Shown: piece after piece, positions 21,007 through 33,480 of the stretch
How the letters are laid out: each line of letters begins with the position of its first letter
Numbering within the stretch: position 1 is the stretch's first letter
DNA from: Suillus spraguei
Lineage: Eukaryota > Basidiomycota > Agaricomycetes > Boletales > Suillaceae
NCBI GenBank assembly: GCA_016800925.1
Contig: JABCPU010000144.1
Location: 62,001 to 126,000 of the forward strand
Length of the DNA: 64,000 nt
Direction: 5' to 3'
The notes under the pieces: generated by a model
Told to the model about the DNA's origin: nothing
The model's input: the letters and a program-made list of their open reading frames with translations, nothing else
The model's database searches: none
Made by a program: the position numbers and the translations under genes

Positions 21007-24000
21007 GAGCAACGGCCAATAGAAGAACAGAAACACGGAAAGAGGAAAACAGAGGAAGAACTCCCAGGACGAGACACCAATGTACCAAAACTGTCCAAAT
21101 TCTTCGTTCCCCCGAAAACTCTTTCAGCTTCGATTGAAGAAATCCCTGATAAGGAAGAACCCGTGCCCTCGTTGATCCCAACCGAAGATGATGACCAATT
21201 TGACACCATGCACGACGTCTGGCATGCTCCAGAAGTGCGCGAAATTTCCTCTTATGAACTAGGAGAAGGAGAATTTCTTGTGGAATATGATACCGACGGG
21301 ATTAGCATGAGGATCATAGAAGAAGTATCCATGGATACACCCTTGACACGTGACGGAACTTCTCACCTTGAACAATCCTCTCCCTATTCTTCAATTCCAC
21401 TCCCTCCTCCGAAATACAGTAACAAAGCTCAGGAATTCGCTACGGACGAGAAGGAAAAGAAAAAGAAATCCTTCGAAGAATTGGTCCCGGATTATTTGCA
21501 CGACTTCGCAGACGTCTTTGCTAAAGACGGACTGAACAAACTACCCCCTGAACGCCCTGGTATCGATCATCGGATCGACACCAAACCCGGTTTTATTCCT
21601 CGTACGTCTAAGGTTTACCCGCTATCGGAAAAAGAACGCGCTGCTGTCAAAACGTTTATCGATGAAAACGTTGCGAAAGGCTTTATCTCGGAATCGAAGT
21701 CACCTCAAGCCAGTGGCTTCTTCTTCGTGGGAAAGAAGAGCGGTGAACTGCGTCCCTGTCAAGATTATCGCTACATCAATGATTGGACAGTCAAGAATGC
21801 ATATCCGCTCCCACTCCCTATTTCCCTTGTCGCACGTCTTCACAACGCACAGTTCTTTACGAAAATGGATATCCGGTCCGGCTATAACAACATTCGCATC
21901 CATCCTGATGATAGGTGGAAAGCTGCTTTTACCACGGAATTCGGCCTATTCGAACCGAACGTCATGTTCTTCGGCCTTTGTAATTCCCCAGCAACTTTCC
22001 AAGCGTACATGAATCGCACCTTTCAACAAGAAATCAATGAAGGATGGATGGTTATCTATATGGACGATATCTTGATTTTCTCTACGACAATGGCAGAACA
22101 CCGCGAGCGAACCAGACGAGTTCTGATAAAAATACGGAAGGAACACTTGTTCCTGAAACCGGAGAAATGTACCTTCGATGCAGAAGAAGTGGAATACCTC
22201 GGAATGATAATTCGCCCCGGACAAGTTGCTATGGATACCGCCAAGACCAAGGGAATCTCTGAATGGCCAATCCCGAAATCTGTAAAAGATGTTCGGTCAT
22301 TCCTCGGTTTCTGCAACTTCTACCGCACGTTCATCTCCCATTATTCTGACATCGCCAGACCCCTTATCGACTTGACAAAGAAGGATAAGGCCTTTGAATG
22401 GTCAACCGAATGTATGGACACCTTCGAAGAACTGAAACGTCGCTTCACTTCCCAACCGGTACTCCGTAATCCTGATCCCTCCCGGCAATTTGCTATTGCT
22501 ACCGATGCTTCGCTTGTAGCAACTGGCGGAGTTCTTTTACAGACTGATGAAAATGGTGTTTATCACCCATGTGCATATCTTTCACAGTCTTTGAACCCTG
22601 CAGAACGCAATTACCAGATCTTTGATAGGGAACTCCTTGCCGTGATCCGGGCACTGAACGAATGGCGTCATTATCTCGAAGGAAACTCACACCCCTGTCT
22701 TGGTATTCACCGACCACAAGAACCTTCTGTACTTTAGAAGTGCACAGAAGCTTACCCGCCGCCAAGCACGTTGGCAATTGATTCTGTCTATCTATGACAT
22801 CGAACTGCATCACGTTGCAGGTACTAAATTAGCAGTACCTGATGCACTTTCCCGCCGACCCGACTATGATTCCGGCAAAGACGATAACGAGGACCAGACC
22901 CTCCTCCCTGACGCTCTATTCGTTCGTCTTATTGACACCGACTTGAAGGATGTGCTATCATCCTCTGACCCCCTCGACGACCCTGTCTTCAAGACGGCAT
23001 CTGATGCCCTTGATGGCGTGTGCCTGCCTCCTATGAAATCGGCACTCTCTGATTGGAAGATAGAGGAGAACGTCCTCTATTTTAAGGATCGCGCTTATAT
23101 TCCCCCGGCGCTTCGCTCCGATATCCTGAAAAGGTATCATGATCATCCTACCGCGGGACACCCCGGTAGATTCAAAACTGAAGAACTCGTCAAACGGGAA
23201 GCTTGGTGGCCTGCAATGGGCTCTTATATTCGGAAATACGTTGAGGGTTGCGCCCTTTGTCAGCAAATGAAAGCGGATACTCATCCCGTTCGACCTCCGC
23301 TCGCGCCTATTCCTTCTTCGGCTGTTCGCCCGTTCTCCCAGATCTCCGTTGATCTTATCACCGATCTCCCCATCTCTGGAGGCTTTGACAGTATCATGGT
23401 CGTGGTAGACCATGGCCTTACGAAGGGGGTAATTATTATCCCTTGTTTGAAAACCATCACTTCAGAAGGTGTGGCTAAGCTATTTTTAAAACATGTTTAC
23501 CGACGATTTGGACTCCATGACAAAGTCATCTCGGATCGAGGACCGCAATTCCTATCTCGCTTCTCAAAGGAACTTGCCCGACTTCTCGACTACGTCATCG
23601 CTCCATCCACGGCTTATCACCCACAGACTGATGGTCAAACAGAAAGGCTTAATCAGGAACTTGAAACATACCTCCGCATCTACTGCCGTAACAACCCCGA
23701 AGATTGGGTAGAACATCTACCAATCGCTGAATTCGTCCACAACCACCGAAAACACGATGCAAGGAATGCATCACCATTTTATTTGATGATGGGATATGAA
23801 CCACGAGCTATCCCTCATCTCATCCCTGATTCATCAGTCCCCGCAGCAGAAGATCGAGTACGATCTCTGCAGAAGATAAGAGAAGAAGCAATCGCCTGTC
23901 ACAACATTGCTATGCAGACAATGGCCGAACGATCCCGAGGAGATAAGTACATCCCATGGAAGATCGGAGATAAGGTTTGGCTATCCGCCGCTAATCTTAG

Positions 24001-24381
24001 ACTTAAACTCCCATCAAGGAAACTGGCACCGAAACGATACGGACCTTTCCCGATCATCGATGTCTTATCACCCATCACGTTCACACTCAAGCTTCCTCCG
24101 CAATGGAAGATTCACCCTACGTTCCATGCTTCTGTCTTATCATCCTATAGCGAAACAGACGTACACGGACCGAACTTCCCGAACCCCCACCTGATATCAT
24201 CGAAGAAGAAGAAGAATATGAAATCGAAGCAATTCTTTCCCACAAAGGAACCGGCAATCGCCGACGTTATCTCGTTTCCTGGAAAGGATATCCATCGGGA
24301 GATAACGAATGGCTCCCAGAAAAGAACTTGAAGAACTCCGCTCGAATCTTGAATGCTTATAAGAAGCAACACGCCCTCTGA
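21007..24381 (+). pseudogene. pol: FI-3 pol: RT, RNase H, integrase, chromodomain
   Basis: A long frame (21163-22737, 524 aa) covers the linker, all of RT with catalytic YMDD near 22060 ([14 protein letters not shown]) and the start of RNase H ([20 protein letters not shown]). One frameshift near 22700 leads to a second frame (22700-24331, 543 aa) with the RNase H end, integrase zinc site ([28 protein letters not shown]), core Asp (SVDLITDLP), second Asp (KVISDRGPQF) and Glu (DGQTERLNQELETY). A second frameshift near 24185 precedes the chromodomain ([34 protein letters not shown]) ending at 24381. Only two lesions separate it from an open pol. Confidence 0.85.
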
Positions 24382-24439
24382 TTATCTTCCAGTCAATCAA
24401 CCGCATCAGCACTTGATCAGCTACCAACCAAACATTGAA

Positions 24440-25250
24440 ATGTCTTTCCCCACTGCTTACATTACACCCGTCGTCACTGCCACCAATGACTCCGACTCTG
24501 AAACTGAACGATACGGAACCCTTACCACTGAAATCGATAACTCCTCTTACATCGAAGCCGCCATTCTCTGCGAGGGACATGCCCTCGAAATTGAAAGAAT
24601 CCTTACGGAAAGAGGCGCCTTCCCTGCCCTCCTCATCGTCAACATCATTCGTATTGCAGCCCTCATTGAAGCCACTGCCAAAGAAACAACGGAAATTACT
24701 CTCCGTCACCGCTTCCTTCATCTTCAAAAACGCATTCGTGCTTACGCTATGTTGCTTCTTCCCGATTCCTTTAAGAATGATGTTGAAGAAGCTATTCACA
24801 TCATTGCCGAGCGTCGAGCAGGTGTTGCTCGACCTCCCTCTCCGCAGGAAGATACGCCACTTCCTATCCCAGCACCCTCTTCTTCACGCGCTTATACTAG
24901 TCTTGACGCCTTTACTGGCTTATACACTGCTGTCCAAGAGATCGGACAACTTACAAACCAAGTCGTCGAAACCATTCAACAGTCAGTCGCTGAAACAAGA
25001 GCAGCCAGAAACTTAGTGGAAGAAACTATTACCGATCTACAGCAGACGCAAAGTAACCTTGCCTCTCCAAGAACCCCATCCCCATTCAACGACCAACCTC
25101 ACCACCTCCCACTACCGTCTCTCATGACCATCCCGCATGGCTGTATGAACCATGCACAGAAGAACAGGTCGAAGCCGCAAAACTCATCGGAATCTCTACC
25201 ACTGAACTGGTAACATTAGGTCCCCGACTTCGTGACTTCATATACACCCT
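24440..25250 (+). CDS. FI-3 ORF2, helical protein of unknown role
   Basis: The ATG lies 58 nt after the chromodomain stop. The frame encodes MSFPTAYITPVV, an acidic region, then IEAAILCEGHALEIERIL, RHRFLHLQKRIRAYAMLLL, NDVEEAIHIIAERRAGVARP, a Pro/Ser linker, and a long helix (TAVQEIGQLTNQVVETIQQS) that may form a coiled coil. It has no signal peptide or membrane span, so it is not an obvious Env. The open frame runs to 25213, but comparison with FI-4 puts a frameshift near 25060-25080. I do not recognise the family. Its repeated presence in FI-1, FI-2 and FI-4 argues for an element function, for example particle assembly or targeting. Confidence 0.7.
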
Positions 25251-25253
25251 CCC

Positions 25254-25899
25254 ATGTCTATTCCATCGTCATTCGGTCCTATGGATCCGTTTCACCAGTC
25301 TTAGTAAAAGACTTCGGCATTACCTCCCCCTCTTCTCCCACCGAACTTCTCGTAGCTGCTGAGCGTGCAATCACCCCGGATCTCCCGAATCAGCATACAC
25401 ATTGTCCTCCGCTCAACAGGCACAGCTTAAGCGGCAGAAACCCTTGCCTTAAAACGTATGACGAAGAAGAAGGGAAAGAAACGCGCCAGATCCACTAGTC
25501 CTACACCCATCATTTCTCCATCTCCCTTCGCAAGTTCATTCCAACCCTGACGAGAACATGAAATGCCGAATCTGTGGTTTGTAGGACATCGTCCAAAAGA
25601 ATTGTGCGGAATATCAGTGCAGAGTTGCAGATATTGGTCGCCGACTCACTTGTCCCTCTACTGCCCTCACCGAGTTGGGCCTCCTCCTTCGAGTTAACTT
25701 GGAAAGATGAGGGATTCTATGACGCACTCCGTGCTTGGGAAAAGCAGCTTGACGATGAACGATTCCGGCAGAGAAAAGAAAGGACTTCAAACGACGTGCT
25801 GGTCTTGAAGAAGCCAAGTACATGATGAGTGGATCGTTTGCCGATGAAGACTACGAGTTAGCGATGATCCGGTTTACTATGCGAACCAAGATGATGTAA
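25254..25899 (+). pseudogene. FI-3 ORF3 and ORF4
   Basis: ORF3 starts MSIPSSFGPMDP at 25254 and loses frame within about 15 codons against FI-4. ORF4 starts at 25558 (MKCRICGL) inside the ATGA that ends ORF3, then loses one base in the TTATTAGG region, giving an early stop. The remaining frame keeps the SFELTWKDEGFYDALRAWEK motif. It ends with TAA at 25897-25899, just before the purine tract. Confidence 0.65.
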
Positions 25900-25931
25900 A
25901 GCCGGTGACTTTACGTGTAAAAAGGGGGTAA

Positions 25932-26402
25932 TGTTACAATCGTACGTGCCCCTATTCATTTTCTCCTACCTTCTTACTTGTATATTACAGTAACATGACT
26001 CTGACTCATATGCTCAACGCATCTGTACTATAGTTGCCTTCCTTTTTGGATACGCACTTACTTCTCACGTTCCTTGGTCTGTGCGCACATATTGGCCTAT
26101 TTAAGCACAGTGTACTTGTAGTAGATTCCCTACTTTAATCTTACTGGGTTTTACCTGGAATCTCCTTCGCTTAGGTCTCCAACCTAAGTCGTCTTGAATC
26201 GTCTCTAAGTCTAAGCACTCCTTAGCCTTAGTCTCTATTCTCGCGGATACCTCTTAGACTTGTCTTTGAGGCTGAACCCTTGATCGTACTCGGAACACGT
26301 TCCTTGTACTTTCACCTTGTTCTCTTTGGACATTGTAAGAACTCCCAGCAGACCGCCTGTGTCTTTTCACTGTCGCTGGTGACGCCACCCCAGTTCGTAA
26401 CA
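25932..26402 (+). repeat. 3' LTR of FI-3
   Basis: It is preceded by the purine tract AAAAAGGGGGTAA that would prime plus-strand DNA. Borders are TGTTACAATCG and GTTCGTAACA. Confidence 0.9.
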
Positions 26403-26515
26403 ACATGAAACTAGTGCTATCAAGAAGGAAGCTACTATAGTAAGAGCGTGGCAATGAGTCAGAGAGTATGTATACAGAAAGGATAAATGAATGGGCACAT
26501 ACGATTGTACAGGAG
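26403..26515 (-). repeat. diverged family I LTR remnant
   Basis: On the minus strand this matches the U3 part of the FI-2 LTR (compare 12065-12220), including GAGTCAGAG and the GGGCACATAYGAYTGTA end. It is clearly more diverged than the 19257-19576 piece, so it may come from an older LTR than FI-2. Confidence 0.6.
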
Positions 26516-26589
26516 AGATAGACCAGGCACAGAGATACCAAAAGCCAGAGACACAGTCATTCTAAAAGGGGTAATGGCAGGTGCGGAAT

Positions 26590-26727
26590 AGTTCAGATAT
26601 GAATCGGATCAGATATGGACACGGATCGGATATGGACATGGATCGGATATGGACATGGATGGATATGGATTGGAGTGGATGGGTGGATTGGATATGTGAA
26701 CTGGATTGGATGGGTGGATTGGATATG
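26590..26727. repeat. imperfect GGATATGGA/TGGATTGGA repeat tract
   Basis: Short purine-rich units such as CGGATATGGACATGGAT and TGGATGGGTGGATTGGATATG are repeated several times. The tract runs up to the FI-4 LTR, and a few related units continue after FI-4 (34333-34370), as expected if FI-4 inserted into it. Confidence 0.75.
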
Positions 26728-27197
26728 TGTTACAATCGTACGTGCCCCTATTCATTTTCTACTTCATTTACCTTGTATATTACGTAACATGACTCTGACT
26801 CATATGCTCAACGCATCTGTACTATAGTTGCCTTCCTTCTTTGGATACGCACTTACTTCTCACGCCTCTCTTGGTCTGTGCGCACATATTGGCCTATTTA
26901 AGCACAGTGTACTTGTAGTAGATTCCTACTTTAATCTTACTGGGTTTTACCTGGAATCTCCTTCGCTTAGGTCTCCAACCTAAGTCGTCTTGAATCGTCT
27001 CTAAGTCTAAGCACTCCTTAGCCTTAGTCTCTATTCTCGCGGATACCTCTTGACTTGTCTTGAGGCTGAACCCTTGATCGTACTCGGAACGCGTTCCTTG
27101 TACTTTCACCTTGTTCTCTTCTGGACATTGTAAGAACTCCCAGCAGACCGTCTGTGTCTTTTCACTGTCGCTGGTGACGCCACCCCAGTTCGTAACA
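26728..27197 (+). repeat. 5' LTR of FI-4
   Basis: The TATA-like box is at 26895-26902 and the predicted transcript start 11-mer at 26928-26938. The complementary primer site is 27199-27209. Confidence 0.95.
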
Positions 27198-27393
27198 AAA
27201 GATTAAAGTCCATTTTGATCGTCGACTATCCAGTCTTCGACCCTGAACCCTGATCGCTAGATCAGCAGACTAGCGTACGCGTACGCTGAGCAGATTGTCA
27301 AGAGAAGCCCTCTGACAGAAGAAAGCCCTGACGGACAGCAAGACAGCGCGTGTAGGCACCGAGAAAGTATAACTCACAGAAGAATCATCAACC

Positions 27394-28203
27394 ATGTCGA
27401 CCAAAGAATTCGAATACAAGATCGGTCAACCGATTGGTTTTGATGGAGATCGCGATAACTCTCGCGAGTTTATCCAGTCGTGCAATCTGCACTTTGACAT
27501 CAATGAAAAGCTTTACACCACCGACAAGCAGAAGATCATCTACATAACATCCTTCATGACCGAAAAGAATGCCAAGTCATGGAAGGAACAATTCCTTGAA
27601 CACGCCCAATCTACCGACACTTCGGACAAAAAGTTGGTTATGGGACGATGGTGGATTTTATGAAGAGCTTCAAAGAAGCATTCGAACCAGTGGATACCAG
27701 AATGACCGCGCTTACACGCCTCAGAGATCTCAAACAAGGAACTGGAGATCTTCACACCTATGTCGCCGACTTTGAGGCACTTGCAGCCAAGGCTCATATC
27801 ACCGAAACGCGACGAAGATCCAGTTCTTCCAAGACGGTCTTAACTGGGGTATCCTTACAAAGCTTTTCAATACGGGAGATGTCTCCGAATATTCAGAGAT
27901 GTTGTGTTGCAATGCGTTGCTATTGACAATGCCCATCATCGGCTTAACGCCATGAGGACACGTCATGTTCCACAACAGAAGAAGAAGAACTATGGGAATG
28001 CACGGTATATTCCGAACCGTGATTCCAACGCAATGGTCGTAGATCGAATCTCCGACATGGAAAGATCCGAATGCATGAAGAAAGGGCAATGCTTCGGATG
28101 CAGAAAGACAGGACACCGCATCCATAATTGTCCTGAAGAAAGAAGAAGACCCCACTCCGACAAACCGAAGTCAAAGGAGAAGAAGAAGATGAAGAAACCG
28201 TGA
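27394..28203 (+). pseudogene. gag: FI-4 gag with zinc knuckle, frameshifted
   Basis: It begins MSTKEFEYKIGQPIGFDGDR at 27394. One G is lost near 27628 (CTTCGGACAAAAAG against CTTCGGGACAAAAAG in FI-3), and further single bases near 27808 and 27888. The 3' frame (27904-28203) holds CFGCRKTGHRIHNC, a CCHC knuckle, and a Lys-rich end. The Gag capsid would package the element RNA. Confidence 0.85.
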
Positions 28204-29300
28204 GACGGATTGTTGAGGATTTTTGACTTGGAGAAACAAAGACTCGACGTATGTTTCTCCCAATGTATTACTAAGACTTGTACGCGCTGTAGGTGAAAGA
28301 AAAGAACTTCGTTCCCTATCACCCTCCACTCGCGTACTCGTTTGAAATCCGTCGACACCACCGCTGTTATCGATTCAGGAGCAGCAGGAACATTCATCTC
28401 AGAAGAGTTTGTGAAACTCCATCAAATCACACGACGAAAACTCAAAGAACCATTTCGAGTTACTACGGCAGATGGAACTCTTATCAAAGGAGGACCATCA
28501 CGCACTACTGTCTTTAGTGGTCAAATCGATGACCGAACCATGTATGGAAAATTCAACATCACCAAACTAGGAAGGAGAGATCAAATCCTCCTTGGAATCC
28601 CATGGTTACGAGCAATGAACCCAATTATAGATTGGGCTGCTGAAACACTTGTCCTTTCACGGACAGAGAAATCTGATGAAATCGAAATCGATCTGGATAA
28701 AGACAGAAAGAAGAACGGATTGCCCAGACTTTTCAACCACCATACCCGATGGCAACATTCCCGTCTTCCGAAACCATTCATCGCTTCCCCTATTAACGCT
28801 CCTGAAGATCCTGAACCAGAAGTACGAACGCCACGTACTACGAACCTACCCACGTGTACAATTGCCGCGAGCAGTGTCACCGATCCCTCGCGCGAAAAGC
28901 GCAAGAATGAATCTGAACCCGAGCATCGGGCCGGACAAGAACCTATTGAGCAACGGCCAATAGAAGAACAGAAACAAGGAAAAAGGAAACCGGAAGAAGA
29001 ACTCCAGGGCGAACACCAATGTACCGAAACTATCCAAGTTCTTCGTTCCCCCGAAAACTCTTTCAGCTTCATAGAAGTAATCCCTGATGAAGAAGAACCC
29101 GTGCCCTCGTTGATCCCAACAGAGGATGATGACCAATTCGATACCATGAATGACGTCTGGCATGCACCAGAAGTACGCGAAATTTCCTCGTATGAACTAG
29201 GAGATGGAGAATTTCTTGTGGAATACGACACGATGGAGTTAGCATGAGGATCATAGAAGAAGTATCCATGGATACACCTTGACACGTGATGGAACTTCTC
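28204..29300 (+). CDS. FI-4 aspartic protease and linker
   Basis: The open frame from 28342 to 29247 carries [20 protein letters not shown], the retropepsin active site with Asp-Ser-Gly, then [17 protein letters not shown]. The linker is rich in Pro, Glu and Lys and ends with the [19 protein letters not shown] motif common to all family I copies. The frame is lost at about 29230 by a single-base difference just before RT. The protease would release Gag and Pol proteins. Confidence 0.8.
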
Positions 29301-32300
29301 AACTCGAACAATCCTCCATACTCCACAATCCCCTTCTCCTCCAAAATACAGTAACAAGGCTCAGGAATTCGCTACGGACGAGAAGGAAAAGAAAAAGAAA
29401 TCCTTCGAAGAATTGGTCCCGGATTATTTGCACGACTTCGCAGACGTCTTTGCTAAAGACGGATTAAACAAACTACCTCCTGAACGCCCTGGTATCGATC
29501 ATCGGATCGACACCAAACCCGGTTTTATTCCTCGTACGTCTAAGGTCTACCCGCTATCGGAAAAAGAACGCGCTGCTGTCAAAACGTTTATCGATGAAAA
29601 CGTTGCGAAAGGCTTTATCTCGGAATCGAAATCACCTCAAGCTAGTGGTTTCTTCTTTGTAGGAAAGAAGAGTGGAGAACTGCGTCCCTGTCAAGATTAT
29701 CGCTACATCAATGATTGGACAGTCAAAACGCATACCCGCTTCCACTCCCTATTTCCCTTGTCGCACGCCTTCACAACGCACAGTTCTTTACGAAAATGGA
29801 TATCCGGTCCGGTTATAACAATATTCGTATCCATCCTGAGATAGGTGGAAAGCTGCTTTTACCACGGAATTTGGCCTCTTTGAACCGAACGTCATGTTCT
29901 TCGGCCTCTGCAATTCCCCAGCAACTTTTCAAGCATACATGAATCGCACCTTTCAGCAAGAAATCAATGAAGGATGGATGGTTATCTATATGGACGATAT
30001 CCTGATTTTCTCTACGACAATGGCAGAACACGTGAACGGACCAGACGAGTTTTGATGAAAATACGAAAAGAACACCTATTCTTGAAACCGGAGAAATGCA
30101 CCTTCGATGCAGAAGAAGTGGAATACCTCGGAATGATAATTCGCCCCGGACAAGTTGCTATGGATACCGCCAAGACCAAGGGAATCTCCGAATGGCCAAT
30201 CCCGAAATCTGTAAAGATGTTCGGTCATTCCTCGGTTTTTGCAACTTCTACCGCACGTTCATTTCCCACTATTCTGACATCGCCGACCCCTTATCGATTT
30301 GACAAAGAAAGATAAGGCCTTTGAATGGACAACCGAATGTATGGACACCTTCGACGAACTGAAACGACGCTTTACTTCCCAACCGGTACTCCGTAACCCT
30401 GATCCTTCCCGGCAATTTGCTATTGCTACCGATGCTTCACTCGTAGCAACTGGCGGAGTTCTCTTGCAGACTGATGAGAATGGTGTTTATCACCCTGTGC
30501 ATACCTCTCACAGTCTTTAAACCCCGCAGAACGCAATTACCAGATCTTTGATAGGGAACTCCTTGCCGTGATCCGGGCATTGAACGAATGGCGTCATTAT
30601 CTCGAAGGAAACCCACATCCTGTCCTGGTATTCACCGACCACAAGAACCTTCTGTACTTTAGAAGTGCACAGAAGCTCACCCGTCGCCAAGCACGTTGGC
30701 AATTGATTTTGTCCATTTACGACATTGAACTGCATCACGTTGCAGGTACTAAATTGGCAGTACCTGATGCACTATCTCGCCGGCCTGATTATGACTCTGG
30801 CAAAGACGATAACGAGGACCAGACCCTCCTCCCTGACGCTCTATTCGTTCGTCTTATTGACACTGATTTAAAGGATGTGCTGTCATCCTCTGACCCTCTC
30901 GACGACCCTGTCTTCAAGACGGCGTCTGATGCCCTTGATGGCGTGTGCCTTCCCCCTATGAAATCGGCACTCTCGACTGGAAGATTGAGGAGAACGTCCT
31001 CTATTTTAAGAATCGCGCTTACATTCCCCCGGCGCATCGCCCTGATATCCTGAAACGGTATCATGATCACCTACCGCGGGACACCCCGGTCGATTCAAAA
31101 CTGAAGAACTCGTAAAACGTGAAGCTTGGTGGCCTGCAATGGGCTCTTATATTCGGAATACGTCGAGGGTTGCGCCCTTTGTCAGCAAATGAAAGCAGAT
31201 ACTCACCCCGTTCGACCTCCGCTCGCGCCTATTCCTTCGTCGGCTGTCGCCCGTTCTCCCAGATCTCCGTTGATCTTATCACTGACCTCCCCATCTCCGG
31301 AGGCTTTGACAGTATCATGGTCGTGGTAGACCATGGCCTTACGAAGGGGGTAATTATTATCCCTTGTTTGAAAACTATCACGTCAGAAGGTGTGGCCAAG
31401 CTATTTTTAAAACATGTTTACCGACGATTTGGACTCCATGACAAAGTCATCTCGGATCGAGGACCGCAATTCCTATCTCGCTTCTCAAAGGAACTTGCCC
31501 GACTTCTCGACTACGTCATCGCTCCATCCACGGCTTACCACCCACAGACTGATGGTCAAACAGAAAGGCTTAATCAAGAGCTTGAAACATACCTTCGCAT
31601 CTATTGTCGTAACAACCCCGAAGATTGGGTAGAACACCTACCAATTGCCGAATTCGTCCACAACCACCGAAAACACGATGCACGTAACGCATCACCCTTT
31701 TATTTGATGATGGGATACGAACCACGTGCCATTCCCCATTTAATCCCTGATTCATCCGTCCCTGCAGCAGAAGATCGAGTACGATCTCTGCAGAAGATAA
31801 GAGAAGAAGCAATCGCCTGTCACAACATTGCTATGCAGACAATGGCCGAACGATCCCGAGGAGATAAGTACACCCCATGGAAGATCGGAGATAAGGTTTG
31901 GCTATCCGCCGCCAACCTTAGACTTAAACTCCCATCAAGGAAATTGGCACCGAAACGATACGGACCTTTCCCGATCATCGATGTCTTATCACCCATCACG
32001 TTCACACTCAAGCTTCCTCCGCAATGGAAGATTCACCCTACGTTCATGCTTCTGTCTTATCATCCTATAGCGAAACAGACGTACACGGCCCGAACTTCCC
32101 CGAACCACCACCTGACATCATCGAAGAAGAAGAAGAATATGAAATAGAAGCTATTCTGTCTCACAAAGGAACCGGCAATCGCCGACGTTATCTCGTTTCT
32201 TGGAAAGGGTATCCATCAGGAGATAACGAATGGCTCCCAGAAAAGAACTTGAAGAACTCCGCTCGAATCTTGAACGCTTATAAGAAGCAACACGCCCTCT

Positions 32301-32302
32301 AA
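29301..32302 (+). pseudogene. pol: FI-4 pol: RT, RNase H, integrase, chromodomain
   Basis: RT spans about 29410-30060 with YMDD near 29990, RNase H about 30410-30700, the integrase zinc site about 31060-31190 and the core about 31260-31620. The chromodomain ([20 protein letters not shown] to NAYKKQHAL) ends at 32302. At least eight single-base losses against FI-3 split the chain (for example near 29728, 29838, 30030, 30213 and 30975). Between lesions the protein is nearly identical to FI-3, so the copies are recent or some losses are sequencing errors. Confidence 0.85.
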
Positions 32303-32354
32303 CCTTTCCTCAGTCAATCAACCGCACTAGCACCTGATCAACTACCGCATCGAA

Positions 32355-33220
32355 ATGTCTTTCCCCACTGCCTACATCACACCCATCGTCGCTGCCACCA
32401 ATGACTCCGATTCTGAAACCGACCAATACGGAAACCTCACCACAGAAATTGACAATCCTCTTACATCGAAGCCGCCATCCTTTGCGAGGGACATGCCCTT
32501 GAAATCGAAAGAATCCTTACTGAACGAGGCGCATTCCCCGCCTTACTCCTTGTCAACATTATCCGTACTGCAGCCCTTATCGAAGCCACCGCTAAAGAAA
32601 CTACTGAACTCACACTCCGTCACCGTTTCATTCATCTCCAAAAACGTATTCGTGCTTACGCTATGCTGTTGCTTCCCGATTCTTTTAAGAATGATGTTGA
32701 AGAAGCTATTCACATCATTGCCGAACGTCGAGCAGGCGTTGCTCGACCTCCCTCTTCGCAAAGAGATACGCCGCTTCCTGTTCCAGCACCCGCTTCTTCG
32801 CGTATCTATTCTAATCTTGACGCCTTTACTGGCCTATACACTGCTGTGCAAGAAATTGGGCAACTCACCAACACAGTTGTCGAAACCATTCAACAGTCGG
32901 TCGCTGAGACCAGAGCAGCTAGAAACCTAGTAGAAGAAGCCATCGTTGACCTACAACAAACGCGAGATGATCTTGCGTCTCCTAGAACCCCGTCCCCTAT
33001 TGAACAATCAACTTCTTCACTAGCCGCCACGGTCACTCTTGACTGCCCTGATTGGCTATACGAGCCCTGCACAGAAGAGCAGTGTAAGGCAGCCAAGTTA
33101 TTGGGTATCCCCACTACCGAGTTAATAACGCTCGGTCCTCGACTTCGCGACCTCCATATCCATCCCCCATGTCCATTCCATCGTCATTCGGTCCTATGGA
33201 CCCCATTTCACCAGTCTTAG
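32355..33220 (+). CDS. FI-4 ORF2, helical protein of unknown role
   Basis: The ATG is 53 nt after the pol stop. One base is missing near 32455, so the N-terminal 34 codons and the C-terminal frame (32663-33220, 185 aa in frame) are separated here. The C-terminal part is intact: NDVEEAIHIIAERRAGVARP, a Pro-rich linker, a long helix, then PDWLYEPCTEEQCKAAKLLG and RDLHIHPPCPFHRHSV. It overlaps the ORF3 start by 52 nt in another frame. No homologue is recognised. The C-terminal Cys/His residues might bind metal, but they do not fit a known finger. Confidence 0.7.
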
Positions 33221-33480
33221 TAAAAGACTTCGGTATTACTTCCCCATCTTCTTCCACCGAACTTCTTGTAGCTGCTGAGCGTGCAGTCACCCCGGACCTT
33301 CCTGAATCGGCATACACATTGTCTTCCGCTCAACAGGCACAACTTAAGCGGCAAAACACTCTTGCCTTAAAACGTATGACGAAGAAGAAGGGAAAGAAAC
33401 GCGCCAGATCCATCAGTCCTACGCCCATCATTTCTCCATCCCCCTACGCAAAGTCTCTTCTAACCCTGACGAGAACATGA
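33169..33480 (+). CDS. FI-4 ORF3, small protein with basic tail
   Basis: A 103-aa intact frame starts MSIPSSFGPMDPISPVLVKD, has a central Ala/Glu-rich helix, and then a strongly basic block, KRMTKKKGKKRARS, that looks like a nuclear or nucleic-acid-binding signal. Its stop codon TGA (33478-33480) overlaps the ATG of ORF4 (33477-33479) as ATGA, the usual setting for termination-reinitiation or a -1 shift. The same overlap is kept in FI-2 and FI-3. Family unknown. Confidence 0.7.
   Translation: MSIPSSFGPMDPISPVLVKDFGITSPSSSTELLVAAERAVTPDLPESAYTLSSAQQAQLKRQNTLALKRMTKKKGKKRARSISPTPIISPSPYAKSLLTLTRT

Larger units (their letters stand above)
19577..26402 (+). mobile_element. family I Ty3/Gypsy copy FI-3
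   Basis: LTRs lie at 19577-20052 (476 bp) and 25932-26402 (471 bp) and are very similar in sequence. The internal order is self-priming site, gag, deletion of CCHC and protease, RT, RNase H, integrase, chromodomain, ORF2, ORF3, ORF4, purine tract (25918-25931), LTR. No matching target duplication is found: AGAGA is on the left and ACATG on the right. It sits in FI-2 5' LTR sequence on the left and beside a more diverged LTR remnant on the right, so the right flank may have been exchanged by recombination. Confidence 0.9.

Noticed and set aside
26581..26787. Trp/Met/Asp-rich ORFs
   Set aside because: They are translations of the GGATATGGA repeat tract running into an LTR.
32355..33220. ORF2 as an envelope protein
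   Set aside because: It lies in the env position, but no signal peptide, membrane span, furin-type site or Cys pattern is visible.
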